Of a stretch of 64,000 nt of DNA, positions 17,886-28,669 are shown one piece after another. Location of the stretch: NCBI GenBank assembly GCA_025666215.1, contig CP102593.1:3237001-3301000 (forward strand). The letters are read 5' to 3'. This stretch comes from Xanthomonas campestris pv. phormiicola (GTDB lineage: Bacteria > Pseudomonadota > Gammaproteobacteria > Xanthomonadales > Xanthomonadaceae). Position numbers and translations under genes: made by a program. The notes beneath the pieces are model-generated. The model worked only from the letters and a program-made list of their open reading frames with translations. It did no database searches and had not been told where the DNA came from. The first letter of the stretch is position 1. Every line of letters starts with the position of its first letter.

Positions 17886-18659
17886 TCAGCCCAGCCGGAT
17901 GCCGGGTCCCATCACGGCGACGAACCACAGGCTCGCCAACACGCCAGCGATACGCCACGCCATGCCGAGCCGCAGCGCACCGCGTTCGGCCAGCGCCACA
18001 GGCAGCGATGCGGGCAGCGCCAGCATGCCTGCCATGGCCAGGAATCCAGTCGCCACGCCGGAACTGAACACCAGCGTCCAGCTGATCGGGTTGAACAGCG
18101 CGCCGAGTGTGAGCAACGCGCCGAAGCCGAGATAGGACACGCGGCAGGCACGCGTGGCTTCATCGGCAGACAGCACGCCATCGGCGCACAGCGTTGCCAA
18201 CCCCGATGCGGCCATGCGGATGGCGGCCCAGTAGCCGAGCACGCCGGCAATGCCCAATGGGATCCGCCATGCCGCAGGATGGGCAACGCCGGCAAACACC
18301 GTCGCCCAGTCGCCGCTGCCCAGCAGCGCCGAATAGACCAGATAGGCCACCGCATTGAACAGATTAAAGGTGCCGACCACCCAGGCGACATAACGCCACG
18401 ACGGCGGCAGGCCAGCGCTGCGCGCCAGCAACAGCGTGAGCGCGGCGCACAGATTGAACGCCGGGCCAGCCAAGGCAATCCAGGGTGAGGTGCCGACGCT
18501 GCTCAGACCGATGGTCGAGATCTGCTGCAAGCTTACGCCTGGCGTGAACATCGCGACCACAGTGTGCGCAAGCTCGTGTCCGGCATCGCCGACCACACCG
18601 GCCAGCGCGGCAACGGAAAGCAGCGACAAGGTGCCCAGGCCAGCATGGCGTGGCTGCAT
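17886..18659 (-). CDS. M50-like membrane metalloprotease-type protein
   Basis: 257 residues, mostly hydrophobic, with about six or seven membrane helices. The motif GHELAHTVVAMFTPG (about residues 26-40) is an HExxH zinc site in a membrane helix, as in site-2-protease-like M50 proteins. A second family element may be the SPWIALAGPAFNL segment, a position where M50 proteins have a conserved Asn/Pro-rich turn. No PDZ domain is present. It starts one base after the proA stop, so it is probably co-transcribed with proBA, although no link to proline synthesis is obvious. The substrate is unknown. Confidence 0.65.
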   Translation of the reverse strand: MQPRHAGLGTLSLLSVAALAGVVGDAGHELAHTVVAMFTPGVSLQQISTIGLSSVGTSPWIALAGPAFNLCAALTLLLARSAGLPPSWRYVAWVVGTFNLFNAVAYLVYSALLGSGDWATVFAGVAHPAAWRIPLGIAGVLGYWAAIRMAASGLATLCADGVLSADEATRACRVSYLGFGALLTLGALFNPISWTLVFSSGVATGFLAMAGMLALPASLPVALAERGALRLGMAWRIAGVLASLWFVAVMGPGIRLG

Positions 18660-18660
18660 C

Positions 18661-19908
<1,248 letters not shown>

Positions 19909-19925
19909 CGGTTATTCCAGTTATG

Positions 19926-20157
19926 TCGGGGCTCGGGGCTCGGGGCTCGGGGCTCGGGGCTCGGGGCTCGGAAAGGCTGCGCGGGCGGTGGGGCTTGTCA
20001 AGTCATCGAAGCGGAAAGCGTCGGACAGGTTCTCGCATTCGCCGAAGGCAAGCGATGCGATGGCGTATCGGCCCAGGCATGCGCCGGCGGGTCGCGCTTA
20101 CACCGAGTCCCGAGTCCCGAGTCCCGAGTCCCGGCTCTCGAATCCCGAGTCCCGAAT
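19926..20157. repeat. Heptamer hairpin between proB and proA, entering proB
   Basis: GGGGCTC units in tandem (19926-19971) face GAGTCCC/GAATCCC units (20103-20157) across about 130 bp. The right arm lies inside the proB reading frame and encodes its last residues. Confidence 0.8.
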
Positions 20158-21303
20158 CACCACCAGATCGTCGCGGTGAATCACATTCTCTCCATAGCTA
20201 TACCCCAGGATCGCTTCGATGTCGCGCGAATGGCGGCGGGCGATGCGGCGTACGTCGGCGGCCGAGTACTGGCTGACGCCGCGCGCCAGGCAGCGTTCGC
20301 CGCCGCCGTCGCGCAGGCGCACCTCGACCATGTCGCCGCGGCGGAAGTCGCCTTCGGCGCCGGCCACGCCGCCGGGCAGCAGCGAGGCGCCCTTGTCGGC
20401 CAGCGCGGCGGCGGCGCCGGCATCGACCAGGATCGCGCCAGGTTCGACCGGCACCTGGCGCAGCCAGTACTTGCGCGCGGCGATGCGGGTGCGCGCGGGA
20501 TGGATGCGGGTGCCGCGCAGGCGGTCCTGGGCCAGGCCGCGCACCACCTCGGCGCTGCGGCCGTTGAACAGGTAGGTCTCGATGCCGGCGGCACCGGCCT
20601 TGGCCGCGGCCTCCAGCTTGGTGCGCATGCCGCCGGTGCCGACGCGGCTGCCGCTGCCGCCGGCCATCGCCAGCACCGCCGCGGTCAGCTCCGGCACGTC
20701 GTCCAGCGGCTGCGCCTGCGGGTCGCTGCGCGGATCGGCGGTGTACAGGCCGTCGATGTCGGTGGCGATGAACAGCGCGTCGGCATCGACCAGCGCGGCG
20801 ACGATCGCCGCCAGATTGTCGTTGTCGCCGAGCTTGAGTTCGTCCACCGACACGGTGTCGTTCTCGTTGACCACCGGCAGCGCGCCCAGCCGCAACAACT
20901 CGCCCAGGGTGGCGCGCGCGTTGAGGTAGCGGCGGCGGTTGCGCAGGTCGTCGTGGGTCAGCAGCACCTGCGCCACCGGGCGCTCGAAGAAGCGCTGCCA
21001 CAGCGCGATCAGCTGCGCCTGGCCGAGCGCGGCCAATGCCTGCCGCGCGGCGATCGCCGCGCCGGCCTCGGTCGCCCGCGGCAGGATCGCGCGTCCGGCC
21101 GCGACCGCGCCGGACGACACGATCACCAGTTCGCGCCCGGCCGCCAGGTTGGCCGAGACGAACTGCGCCAGCCCCAGCGCGTAGCGCGGCGACAGCCCGC
21201 CGCCGCCATCGGCGGCGAGCAGGCTGCTGCCGACCTTCAGCACCGCACGCCGCCACGGCGGCAGGCGTTGTTCGGCGAAGGGGGATGGCGTTTGCGTCGT
21301 CAT
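20098..21303 (-). CDS. proB: ProB, glutamate 5-kinase, with C-terminus encoded by repeat DNA
   Basis: 401 residues: amino-acid-kinase domain (VLKVGSSLLA at the start, VSSGAVAAGR, NENDTVSVDELKLGDND) followed by a PUA domain. It phosphorylates glutamate in the first step of proline synthesis. An upstream in-frame ATG lies within the preceding gene; the start at 21303 is 4 bp after that gene's stop and is preferred. The last 18 or so residues (after the natural-looking end ...RDDLVVI) have the form [18 protein letters not shown] and are translated from the GGGACTC heptamer array, so the repeat has replaced or extended the gene end. Confidence 0.93.
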   Translation of the reverse strand: MTTQTPSPFAEQRLPPWRRAVLKVGSSLLAADGGGGLSPRYALGLAQFVSANLAAGRELVIVSSGAVAAGRAILPRATEAGAAIAARQALAALGQAQLIALWQRFFERPVAQVLLTHDDLRNRRRYLNARATLGELLRLGALPVVNENDTVSVDELKLGDNDNLAAIVAALVDADALFIATDIDGLYTADPRSDPQAQPLDDVPELTAAVLAMAGGSGSRVGTGGMRTKLEAAAKAGAAGIETYLFNGRSAEVVRGLAQDRLRGTRIHPARTRIAARKYWLRQVPVEPGAILVDAGAAAALADKGASLLPGGVAGAEGDFRRGDMVEVRLRDGGGERCLARGVSQYSAADVRRIARRHSRDIEAILGYSYGENVIHRDDLVVIRDSGFESRDSGLGTRDSV

Positions 21304-21307
21304 GGGA

Positions 21308-21565
21308 TCAGCGTGTGTTCCATTCGTGGACGGTGAGCTCGGAGCAGTCATGGAGCGCCAACGGATCGGCCGCGACGATCGCCTGCGCCTGGGCCAGGTC
21401 GTCCACGCCCTGCAGCAGATAGGCGCCGCCGCTGCGGTCGCTGAAACCGCCGGTCAGCGCCAGCAAGCCACGCTCGCGCAGCGCGTCGAGGAACGCCAGG
21501 TGCGGGGCGACCACGGCCTCGTCGAAGGTCGGTTTGCGCATCGCCAGAACCAGGTAGTGCGTCAT
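21308..21565 (-). CDS. YciI-like protein
   Basis: 85 residues, a single YCII domain (dimeric ferredoxin-like fold) with the conserved N-terminal MTHYLVLA strand, a His in PHLAFLDAL, and GGFSDRSGGAYLL. The family has no established general function; some members are small-molecule dehydratase-like enzymes. The ATG at 21565 has AAGGA 10 nt upstream and gives the family start. It sits between argH and proB in the same direction, 4 bp before proB, and is probably co-expressed. Confidence 0.8.
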   Translation of the reverse strand: MTHYLVLAMRKPTFDEAVVAPHLAFLDALRERGLLALTGGFSDRSGGAYLLQGVDDLAQAQAIVAADPLALHDCSELTVHEWNTR

Positions 21566-21629
21566 CGTACGGTGTTCCTTTTGCATCGGTTCGAATGTTC
21601 GGCGTCGCAGCGCACCGCGGCGAACGCGC

Positions 21630-21660
21630 TTTTTGTAGGAGGGGCTTCAGCCCCGCCTAC
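21630..21660. repeat. REP-like palindrome after argH
   Basis: ttttgtaggaggggcttcagccccgcc, a member of the xanthomonad palindromic repeat family, just downstream of the argH stop and before the yciI-like gene. Confidence 0.65.
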
Positions 21661-21665
21661 CGGGA

Positions 21666-22964
21666 TCAAGCGCCCAGCGCATCCCAGCGCGATTGCAATT
21701 CCGCCAGACGCAGGTCGGCGGCGGCACCGGGCGAGACCCGCGCGGCCAGGCTGCCTTCCGGCGTGCGTCCCTGCCCTGCGCTGTCCGACGCCGCCGCCGC
21801 GGCCTGGTAGGCCTCGCGGAACGGCACCCCGGCCAGCGCCGCCTCGACCGCGACGTCGGTGGCGTACATGCCCGAATCGATCGCCGCGCGCAACTTGTCC
21901 TCGCGCCATTCCAGGTTGGCCAGCAACGCCGGCAGCAGCTCCAGCGCGGCCAGGCCGCGGCCGAAGCCGTGGAAGATCGCGCCCTTGCTGCTCTGCAGGT
22001 CGCGGTGGTAGCCGGACGGCAGCGACAGCAGCTGCTCGATCTCGGTGCGCGCCGCGGCCACGCTGGCATGGGTGGCGCGCATCAGTTCGATCACGTCCGG
22101 GTTGCGCTTGTTGGGCATGATCGAGCTGCCGGTGGTGTACTGCGCCGGCAAGGCGACGAAACCGAACTCGCCGCTGGTGAACAGCGACAGGTCCCAGGCC
22201 AGCCGGCGCAGGTCCAGGGTCGCGCTGCCCAGCGCTTCCAGCGCGGCCATCTCGAACTTGCCGCGCGACAGCTGCGCGTAGATCGGGCTGACCTGCATGC
22301 GCGCGAAGCCGAGCGCGGCGGTGGTGTGCCCGCGGTCGAGCTTGAGATTGACGCCGTAGCCGGCGGCGGTGCCGAGCGGGTTGGCGTCGATCAGGCGCAG
22401 CGTGTCGTGGGCGCGGATGGCATCGTCGATGAAGGCCTCGGCCCAGCCGGCCCACCACATCCCGGCCGAGGACACCACGGCGCGCTGGATATGGGTGTAG
22501 CCCGGCAGCGGCAGCGCCTGCTCGGCCTGCGCGCGGTCCAGCGCGACCCTGGCGATCTCGCGGCTCAGCCGCGCCAGTTGCGCCAGCCGTTCCTTCAGCC
22601 ACAGCCGGGTGGCGACCAGGATCTGGTCGTTGCGGCTGCGCCCGGTGTGGATCTTGCGGCCGGCATCGCCCAGGCGCTCGGTGAGCCGCGCCTCGATCGC
22701 CGAATGGCCGTCCTCGAAGCGCTCGTCGAGCACGAACCCGCCGCTGCGGAAATCCTCGGCCAGGATCGCCAGTTCGCGCTGCAGCCCGGCCAGTTCCTCG
22801 GCCGACAGGATGCCGATGCGCTGCAGGCCTTCGGCATGCGCGCCGCTGGCGGCGATGTCGTGCAGGAAGAACTCGCGGTCCAGGATCACGTCGTCGCCGG
22901 CCAGGAAGGCCTGGATCTTGGCATCGACGGCGACGCCGGGTTTTTGCCACAACAAATTGGTCAT
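21666..22964 (-). CDS. argH: ArgH, argininosuccinate lyase
   Basis: 432 residues of the fumarase/aspartase superfamily. It splits argininosuccinate to arginine and fumarate, the last step of the pathway. The superfamily signature [12 protein letters not shown] is intact, as are the TGRSRNDQ segment and the catalytic-His context (YTHIQRAVV). The start MTNLLWQKP is preceded by an AAGGA-like site, and the frame upstream is repeat DNA. It is the last arg gene of the leftward block. Confidence 0.95.
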   Translation of the reverse strand: MTNLLWQKPGVAVDAKIQAFLAGDDVILDREFFLHDIAASGAHAEGLQRIGILSAEELAGLQRELAILAEDFRSGGFVLDERFEDGHSAIEARLTERLGDAGRKIHTGRSRNDQILVATRLWLKERLAQLARLSREIARVALDRAQAEQALPLPGYTHIQRAVVSSAGMWWAGWAEAFIDDAIRAHDTLRLIDANPLGTAAGYGVNLKLDRGHTTAALGFARMQVSPIYAQLSRGKFEMAALEALGSATLDLRRLAWDLSLFTSGEFGFVALPAQYTTGSSIMPNKRNPDVIELMRATHASVAAARTEIEQLLSLPSGYHRDLQSSKGAIFHGFGRGLAALELLPALLANLEWREDKLRAAIDSGMYATDVAVEAALAGVPFREAYQAAAAASDSAGQGRTPEGSLAARVSPGAAADLRLAELQSRWDALGA

Positions 22965-22978
22965 GAGGGGTCCTTTTG

Positions 22979-23071
22979 CCGGGACCCGGGACTCGGGACT
23001 CGGGACTCGGAGAAGCAAAAGCATCGGCTCTTGCTGTTCCGAGTCCCGAGTCCCGAGTCCCCAGTCCCGAT
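22979..23071. repeat. Heptamer hairpin between argC and argH
   Basis: GGGACTC units at 22979-23011 face their reverse complements at 23038-23071 in the spacer between the argC stop and the argH start. It could form a stable stem in the arg mRNA without a U-tract. Confidence 0.8.
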
Positions 23072-23075
23072 GGTG

Positions 23076-24032
23076 TCACACGGGAATCGAGATCAGCTCG
23101 TCCAGGCCCAGCGCCAGATTGAGATTCTGCATCGCCTGCGTCGCCGCGCCCTTGAGCAGGTTGTCCAGGGTCGCCACCACCACCAGGCGCTTGTTGCCCG
23201 GCGCCAGGGTGAAGCCGCCGATCTGCACGCCGTGCTTGCCGGCGATGCGGCTGACCCATGGGGCTTCATCGAGCACTTCGATCAGCGGCTCGCCGGCGTA
23301 GCGCTCGCGGTAGCGGCGCTGGATCGCCTCCAGCGCCAGCGGCTGCTGCAGCCACAGGTTCACGGTCATGCTGATGCCGCGGAAATGCGGCGCCACGTGC
23401 GGCATGAACTCCACCGGCACGCCCAGCTGCGCGGACACTTCGCGCTCGTGCATGTGGTCGGTCAGCGCGTACGGCATCAGGTTGTCGCGCAGCAGCTCGG
23501 GGTTGTTCTTGTCCGACGGCGTGGTGCCGGCGCCGGAATAGCCGGACACGCCGAAGCACTGCGGCGGCCCGGCCAGCTGCTCGAGCAGCGGCGCGATCGC
23601 CAGCTGCATCGCGGTGGCGTAGCAGCCGGGATTGCTGATCCGCTTCTGCCCGGCATAGCGGCCGCGGGTCAGTTCCGGCAGGCCGTAATACCAGCTGTAA
23701 TCGAAGCGGTAGTCGGCCGACAGATCGACGACGATGGTCTCGGCCGCCGCCGTATCCAGCGCGGCCACGTAGGGCACGGCCTTGCCGTTGGGCAGCGCCA
23801 GCACCACCGCCGCGGCACCCTTGGCCGCGACCGCATCGGCGTCCAGGTTTTCGTAGCGCAGCTCGCCCTGGTAGGCCGCGCTGTACTCGGCCACGCGCTG
23901 GCCGGCCAGTTCGCGCGAGGACACGAAGGCCAGGTGCAGCTGCGGATGCGCGGCGACCAGCTTGATCAGTTCGGCGCCGGTGTGGCCGCGCGCGCCGACG
24001 ATGCCGACGCCGTAGGTGTTGGAGGAAGTCAT
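23076..24032 (-). CDS. argC: ArgC, N-acetyl-gamma-glutamyl-phosphate reductase
   Basis: 318 residues. NADPH-dependent reductase of the third step of arginine synthesis. The N-terminal Rossmann motif is [13 protein letters not shown], the catalytic Cys is in [12 protein letters not shown], and the second His region is [11 protein letters not shown]. The ATG overlaps the stop of the acetyltransferase gene upstream (ATGA). The frame is open further upstream, but homology starts here. Confidence 0.95.
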   Translation of the reverse strand: MTSSNTYGVGIVGARGHTGAELIKLVAAHPQLHLAFVSSRELAGQRVAEYSAAYQGELRYENLDADAVAAKGAAAVVLALPNGKAVPYVAALDTAAAETIVVDLSADYRFDYSWYYGLPELTRGRYAGQKRISNPGCYATAMQLAIAPLLEQLAGPPQCFGVSGYSGAGTTPSDKNNPELLRDNLMPYALTDHMHEREVSAQLGVPVEFMPHVAPHFRGISMTVNLWLQQPLALEAIQRRYRERYAGEPLIEVLDEAPWVSRIAGKHGVQIGGFTLAPGNKRLVVVATLDNLLKGAATQAMQNLNLALGLDELISIPV

Positions 24033-24640
24033 GTATGCGAGTCCAGGCGGAACTGCAGGTGGCGTTTCACCCCGGCCCATTCCGTATCGATGATGGAGAA
24101 CACCACGGTATCGCGCGGCGTGCCGTCGGGGTGGCGCTTGTGGTTGCGCAGCACGCCGTCCTGCTTGGCGCCGAGCCGGGCGATGGCCGCGCGCGAGGTG
24201 TGGTTGAACCAGCTGGTCTCGAAGCCGACGCTGATGCACTGCAGGGTTTCGAACGCGTACTGCAGCAGCATCAGCTTGACCTCGGTGTTGACCCCGCTGC
24301 GCTGCACCCGCGGCGCGTACCAGGTGTAGCCGATCAGCAGCGTCGGCACCTCGGCATCCAGCCCGTAGAAGCGCGTGCTGCCGACGACTTCGCCGGCCGC
24401 ATCGCGCACCGCGAACGGCAGCACGCGGCCCTGCGCCTGCACGTCCAGCGCGGCGGCCACGTAGCCGTCGACCTTGTCCGGCGCCGGCACGCTGGTGTAC
24501 CACAGCCGCTCCAGGCCGCTGCCGTGCAAGGCCGTGCGCAACGCGTCGGCGTGCGATGCCTGCAACGGTTCCAGCGACGCATGCCGGCCCTGCAGGGTCG
24601 GCACCTGGCGCCACAGCGCAGGCAGCAGGTCCAGGCTCAT
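24029..24640 (-). CDS. GNAT-family acetyltransferase in the arg operon
   Basis: 203 residues resembling the RimJ/RimL branch of N-acetyltransferases: [12 protein letters not shown] at the N-terminus, [19 protein letters not shown], then the acetyl-CoA region [18 protein letters not shown] and [18 protein letters not shown], which match the usual GNAT order. It lies 5 bp after argB and overlaps argC by ATGA, so it belongs to the operon. Its substrate is unknown. NAG synthase activity is already provided by the fused domain of the preceding gene, so it is more likely a protein or small-molecule acetyltransferase. Confidence 0.85.
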   Translation of the reverse strand: MSLDLLPALWRQVPTLQGRHASLEPLQASHADALRTALHGSGLERLWYTSVPAPDKVDGYVAAALDVQAQGRVLPFAVRDAAGEVVGSTRFYGLDAEVPTLLIGYTWYAPRVQRSGVNTEVKLMLLQYAFETLQCISVGFETSWFNHTSRAAIARLGAKQDGVLRNHKRHPDGTPRDTVVFSIIDTEWAGVKRHLQFRLDSHT

Positions 24641-24645
24641 CGCGC

Positions 24646-25962
24646 TCAGCCCAGCAGGGTCGGCGTGCGCGTGGCGCAATGCGCCACGCAGTGCTGGATC
24701 TGCTCGAAGTTCTCCAGCCCGTACCAGAACACCTTCCACTTCTCCTGCTTGAAGCAGCCGTCGGATTCGGCGTAGTAGAAGATGTTGACCTGGTTGTTGT
24801 GGCGCGAGCGCCAGAACAGCTGCGGGGTTTCCTCGCGCATCACGTTCCACACCGCGCGGCCCAGGCCTTCGCCCTGCGCATCGTCGAGCACGGCGAACTT
24901 GTCCAGGTAGGTGTAGCCGTCCTCGTTGGTCAGGATCACCGCGGCGCGGTAGTTCTCGCTGACGTAGGCGCGCAGCAGCCGGGTCTTGTCGAAATACTCC
25001 GGCACCAGGGTACGGCCGAAGCTGGATTCGATCAGCGACTTCAGCCGCTGCGTATCCAGCTCGCTCCACGCCGTGGCGCGCAGCACCTTCTCGCCGCGCC
25101 GCACCAGCGTGCCCGAGCCCTTGTGGGTGAACAGTTCCTTGGCCAGGTCGGCCGGGCGCGTGATCGACACCGACGACTCCAGCGGCAGCCGGTCCAGCAG
25201 GTCCTTGATCTGCTCGATCTTGACCCGCATGCCGCCGTTGATCCACGGCTGCTGCATCAGGTGATCGTATTCGGTGGACAGGTTGATCGAATCGATCACC
25301 TTGCCCTGCTCGTCGAGCAGCCCGCCGGTGCCGGTGAGGAAGATGATCTTGTACGGCTGCAGCTCCTGCACCAGCTCGTTGGCGGCGAAGTCGGCGTTGA
25401 TGTTGAGGATCTGCCCGCTCGGGGTCTCGCCCAGGCTGGTGATCACCGGGATCGAGCCGGCCTGCAGGCTGGCTTCGATCGGCGCCAGGTTCACCGCCTT
25501 GACCTCGCCGACCAGGCCGTAGGTGTCGCAGTCCAGGTATTGCGCCTCGAACACCCCGCCGGTGATCGAGGTGGCGCGCGCGCCGTTCTGCTGTAGCGCC
25601 TCCACCAGCTTGAGGTTGGAGGCCTGGAACACCTTGCGCACGATCGCCAGCGCTTCGGGCGAGGTCACCCGCAGGCCGTTGACGGTCTGCTTCTCGATCC
25701 CGGCCGCCGACAGCTCCGCGTCCAGCTGCGGGCCGGCGCCGTGCAGCACGATCGGGGTCAGCCCGACCTCCTGCAGGAACGACAGCGAGGAGGTCAGCGC
25801 CTCCAGGTCGTCGCGCAGCACCGCGCCGCCGACCTTGACCACGGCGAAGCGCTTGGCGTCCAGCTGCGAAAAGCGCTTGAGGTACTGGCTGATCTCCTTG
25901 GCGCTGGCCATGCTCGAGAGCAGGCGGACGATGGTCTGGCGGGTTTGCTTGTTGGCGTGCAT
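24646..25962 (-). CDS. argB: ArgB/ArgA fusion, bifunctional N-acetylglutamate synthase/kinase
   Basis: 438 residues: an N-terminal amino-acid-kinase domain (VVKVGGAVL near residue 40, [22 protein letters not shown]) and a C-terminal GNAT domain from about residue 290 ([21 protein letters not shown], then the acetyl-CoA loop GEGLGRAVW). Xanthomonas NAGS/K enzymes of this layout both acetylate glutamate and phosphorylate the product, and resemble vertebrate NAG synthases. No separate argA is in the block. The ATG chosen gives the family N-terminus; the open frame upstream is the argG antisense-like extension. Confidence 0.95.
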   Translation of the reverse strand: MHANKQTRQTIVRLLSSMASAKEISQYLKRFSQLDAKRFAVVKVGGAVLRDDLEALTSSLSFLQEVGLTPIVLHGAGPQLDAELSAAGIEKQTVNGLRVTSPEALAIVRKVFQASNLKLVEALQQNGARATSITGGVFEAQYLDCDTYGLVGEVKAVNLAPIEASLQAGSIPVITSLGETPSGQILNINADFAANELVQELQPYKIIFLTGTGGLLDEQGKVIDSINLSTEYDHLMQQPWINGGMRVKIEQIKDLLDRLPLESSVSITRPADLAKELFTHKGSGTLVRRGEKVLRATAWSELDTQRLKSLIESSFGRTLVPEYFDKTRLLRAYVSENYRAAVILTNEDGYTYLDKFAVLDDAQGEGLGRAVWNVMREETPQLFWRSRHNNQVNIFYYAESDGCFKQEKWKVFWYGLENFEQIQHCVAHCATRTPTLLG

Positions 25963-26021
25963 GGCGGTGGTGGCGGTTCCGTGATCCGGGATGGAAGGGC
26001 CGAGGCCCCGGCGGCGCGTGC

Positions 26022-27119
26022 TCAGCGCACGCCGTTGATGATGCGGTCCACCGAGGTGGCGTAGCGCTGCAGCTGCTGCAGCGTCACGAACTCGTCGGCG
26101 GTGTGCGCCTGGGCGATGTCGCCCGGGCCGTAGACCAGCGCGGTATAGCCGCCGGCGGAGAACAGCGAGGCCTCGGTCCAGAAGTCCACCGCATTGCCGA
26201 TCGGCAGCTCCAGCGCATCGGCCACGTCGCGCGCGGCCAGGCGCTTGTCCTCGGCGCGGGCGATGTCGCCGGACGGCAGGCTCGGCCCGCGGAAGGTCTC
26301 CTCGAAGTGCGCGGCGGCCGGCTCGGCGAAACCGGCGAAGGTCGCCAGCAGCGCGTCCACGTCCATCGACGGCAGCGGCCGGAAACCGAAGCGCAGCTCG
26401 GCGGCCGGCGCGATCATGTTCGCCTTGATGCCGCCCTCGACCCGGCCGATGTTGAAGCGCAGGCCGGTCAGGCCGCCGAAGCGCGCATGCGCCAGCGACT
26501 CCACATGGTCGAGCGCGCGCCCGCCCCAGCGCATCGCCTGGTGCAGCGCGCTGGCCGACGGATCCTGCTTGCCCGACGCATGCCCGGCGCGGCCGGCGAA
26601 GCGCATCAGCACCGAACTGATGCCACGATGCGCCAGCACCGCCTCGCTCATCGTCGGCTCGGCCACCAGCACCGCCTCGTAGGCGATGCCGCGGGCCAGG
26701 AACGCGGCGATGCAGCGCGGGTCGTTGGCTTCCTCGTCGCTGGAGAACAGGAACGCGGCGTCGCCGTCGCCGGCGTTGGCCGCGGCCAGCAGCGCCGCGG
26801 CCGCGCCCTTGATGTCGCACACGCCCAGGCCGATCACCCGGTCCTCGGTGCGGCGCATGACGTGCGGGTCGGCGCTCCAGTGCGGCGAATCCGGCACCGT
26901 GTCCAGGTGCACGTTGAACAGGTACTGGGGCGCGCCGCGCACCGCGTACAGGCTGACCGCGCCGGCGCCGTGATCGATCACCTCGACCTGGAACCCGGGC
27001 AGCTGCGCGCGCAGGTAGTCGAAGATGCCGCCGGTGGTGATCGCGCGCGGCGGGTTGCGGGTGTCGAAGGACACCAGCTGGTGCAGATGCGCGAGGGTGG
27101 GTTCGAGCAGATCGGTCAT
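26022..27119 (-). CDS. argE': N-acetylcitrulline deacetylase (ArgE')
   Basis: 365-residue M20-family zinc deacetylase. Metal-site motifs are [24 protein letters not shown] and [10 protein letters not shown]. The family's dimerisation domain contains the substrate-contact stretch [15 protein letters not shown]. In xanthomonads the homologue removes acetate from N-acetyl-L-citrulline instead of acetylornithine, because carbamoylation precedes deacetylation. The neighbouring acetylornithine carbamoyltransferase supports that reading here. Confidence 0.92.
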   Translation of the reverse strand: MTDLLEPTLAHLHQLVSFDTRNPPRAITTGGIFDYLRAQLPGFQVEVIDHGAGAVSLYAVRGAPQYLFNVHLDTVPDSPHWSADPHVMRRTEDRVIGLGVCDIKGAAAALLAAANAGDGDAAFLFSSDEEANDPRCIAAFLARGIAYEAVLVAEPTMSEAVLAHRGISSVLMRFAGRAGHASGKQDPSASALHQAMRWGGRALDHVESLAHARFGGLTGLRFNIGRVEGGIKANMIAPAAELRFGFRPLPSMDVDALLATFAGFAEPAAAHFEETFRGPSLPSGDIARAEDKRLAARDVADALELPIGNAVDFWTEASLFSAGGYTALVYGPGDIAQAHTADEFVTLQQLQRYATSVDRIINGVR

Positions 27120-27168
27120 GTCGGTTCGATCGGTGGACCGCGGCGGCGGCCTGGCAAAAAAAGCGGAG

Positions 27169-27339
27169 AAATCCCCTTCTCCCACCGGGAGAAGGTGCCC
27201 CGCAGGGGCGGATGAGGGTACGGGCGAAGCCTGGTGAATCGCATCTCGCGTGAGTGGGTGAAGGTGCGCGGAAGAAACATTGCGAGGCTTCGCCCGTACC
27301 CTCACCCCAACCCCTCTCCCGATGGGAGAGGGGCTTTAT
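27169..27339. repeat. Large imperfect inverted repeat between argE' and argG
   Basis: cttctcccaccgggagaaggtg...ggatgagggtacgggcgaagcct faces aggcttcgcccgtaccctcaccccaacccctctcccgatgggagaggggcttt. The arms pair over tens of bases. A sister copy is at 32440-32573. The 222 bp between argE' and argG hold nothing else. Confidence 0.8.
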
Positions 27340-27341
27340 CC

Positions 27342-28583
27342 TCAGCGGTTGACCTGCGCGTACAGCGTCGAACTCATCCCGAACAGCTTGATGAAGCCTT
27401 CGGCCTCGGCCACGCCCCAGTCCGCCGACTGCGCGTAGGTCGCGCCCTTGGCGTTGAGCAGGTGCGGCGACTTCACCGCCACCGCATCGACGCGGCCGCC
27501 GCGGGTTTCCAGCGTCACTTCGCCGTTGACCTTGGCCTGCGAGGAATCCAGGAACGCCTCCAGGTCGGTCTTCAGCGGGTCGTGGTAGAAGCCTTCGTAG
27601 ACCAGCTCCACCCACTTGCGCGCCACCTCCGGCTTGAAGCGGTTCTGCTGCTTGGTCAGCACCGCGTCTTCCAGCGCGCGGTGCGCGGCCAGCAGCGCGA
27701 TCAGCCCCGGCGCCTCGAACACGATGCGGCCCTTCAGCCCGATCACGGTGTCGCCGGTGTACATGCCGCGGCCCACGCCGTAGGGGGCGAACAGTTTGTT
27801 GAGCTTGGCCAGCAGCTTGGCGCCTTCCAGCGGCTTGCCGTCCACCGCCACCGCTTCGCCATGCTCGAACTTCAAGGTCACCGTCAGCGGCTCGATCGGC
27901 CACGCGCTGCGCGGCGCGCACCAGCCGCGGGTGCCCTCGCCCGGCGCTTCCCAGCGGTCGATCTCGCCGCCGGACATGGTCACGCCGAGCAGGTTCTCGT
28001 TGATCGTGTACGCCTTCTGCTTGGCGCGCACGCCGAAGCCGCGCTCTTCCAAGTACTTCTGCTCGTAGGCGCGGGTCTGGGTGTGCTCCTTCTGGATCTC
28101 GCGGATCGGCGCGACGATGGCGTAGTCGCCCAGCGCCTTGACCGCCAGGTCGAAGCGCACCTGGTCGTTGCCCATGCCGGTGCAACCGTGCGCGATGATC
28201 TTGGTGCCCAGCTCGTCGGCGCGCTTGAGCGCGGCATCCACGATCAGGTAGCGGTCGGACACCAGCAGCGGGTACTGGCCCTGGTAGCCCTCGCCGGCCC
28301 ACACGAACGGCTTGACGAAGCCCTCCCAGATCGCCGGGCCGCCGTCGACGGTGACGTGGCTGGCCGCGCCCAGCTCGGCCGCGCGCTTCTCGATGAAGTC
28401 GCGCTCCTCGTCGTCCACCCCGCCGGTATCGGCGAACACGGTGTGCACCGCGTAGCCCTGGGCCTGCAGATAGGGAATGCAGAAGCTGGTGTCCAAGCCG
28501 CCGGAGAAGGCCAGGACGATGTCCTTGGTGCCGGGAGTCGGGATTGGGGATTCGGGATTCGTGGAAGCGGTTTGCTGCGACAT
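27342..28583 (-). CDS. argG: ArgG, argininosuccinate synthase
   Basis: 413 residues, ATP-dependent ligation of citrulline and aspartate. The P-loop is [11 protein letters not shown] and further motifs are [14 protein letters not shown] and [11 protein letters not shown]. The first 20 residues before the conserved [10 protein letters not shown] ([14 protein letters not shown] and its surroundings) are encoded by a GGGATTC-type repeat arm, so the N-terminal extension is probably a by-product of repeat insertion. Later in-frame starts near the P-loop are not obvious. Confidence 0.94.
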   Translation of the reverse strand: MSQQTASTNPESPIPTPGTKDIVLAFSGGLDTSFCIPYLQAQGYAVHTVFADTGGVDDEERDFIEKRAAELGAASHVTVDGGPAIWEGFVKPFVWAGEGYQGQYPLLVSDRYLIVDAALKRADELGTKIIAHGCTGMGNDQVRFDLAVKALGDYAIVAPIREIQKEHTQTRAYEQKYLEERGFGVRAKQKAYTINENLLGVTMSGGEIDRWEAPGEGTRGWCAPRSAWPIEPLTVTLKFEHGEAVAVDGKPLEGAKLLAKLNKLFAPYGVGRGMYTGDTVIGLKGRIVFEAPGLIALLAAHRALEDAVLTKQQNRFKPEVARKWVELVYEGFYHDPLKTDLEAFLDSSQAKVNGEVTLETRGGRVDAVAVKSPHLLNAKGATYAQSADWGVAEAEGFIKLFGMSSTLYAQVNR

Positions 28584-28669
28584 GGGGGAATCTCTCTGCG
28601 GTTGACTGAATTAAGAGCGGGAAAGGAACTCGCCGTTGCGAATCCCCAATCCCGAATCACGAATCCCGG
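28532..28669. repeat. Heptamer hairpin spanning the argG start and argF' end
   Basis: The left arm (28532-28561) lies within the argG N-terminal coding region and the right arm (28639-28669) covers the argF' stop. Units are GGGATTC/GGGAGTC, so this is the AT-richer form of the family. Confidence 0.8.
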
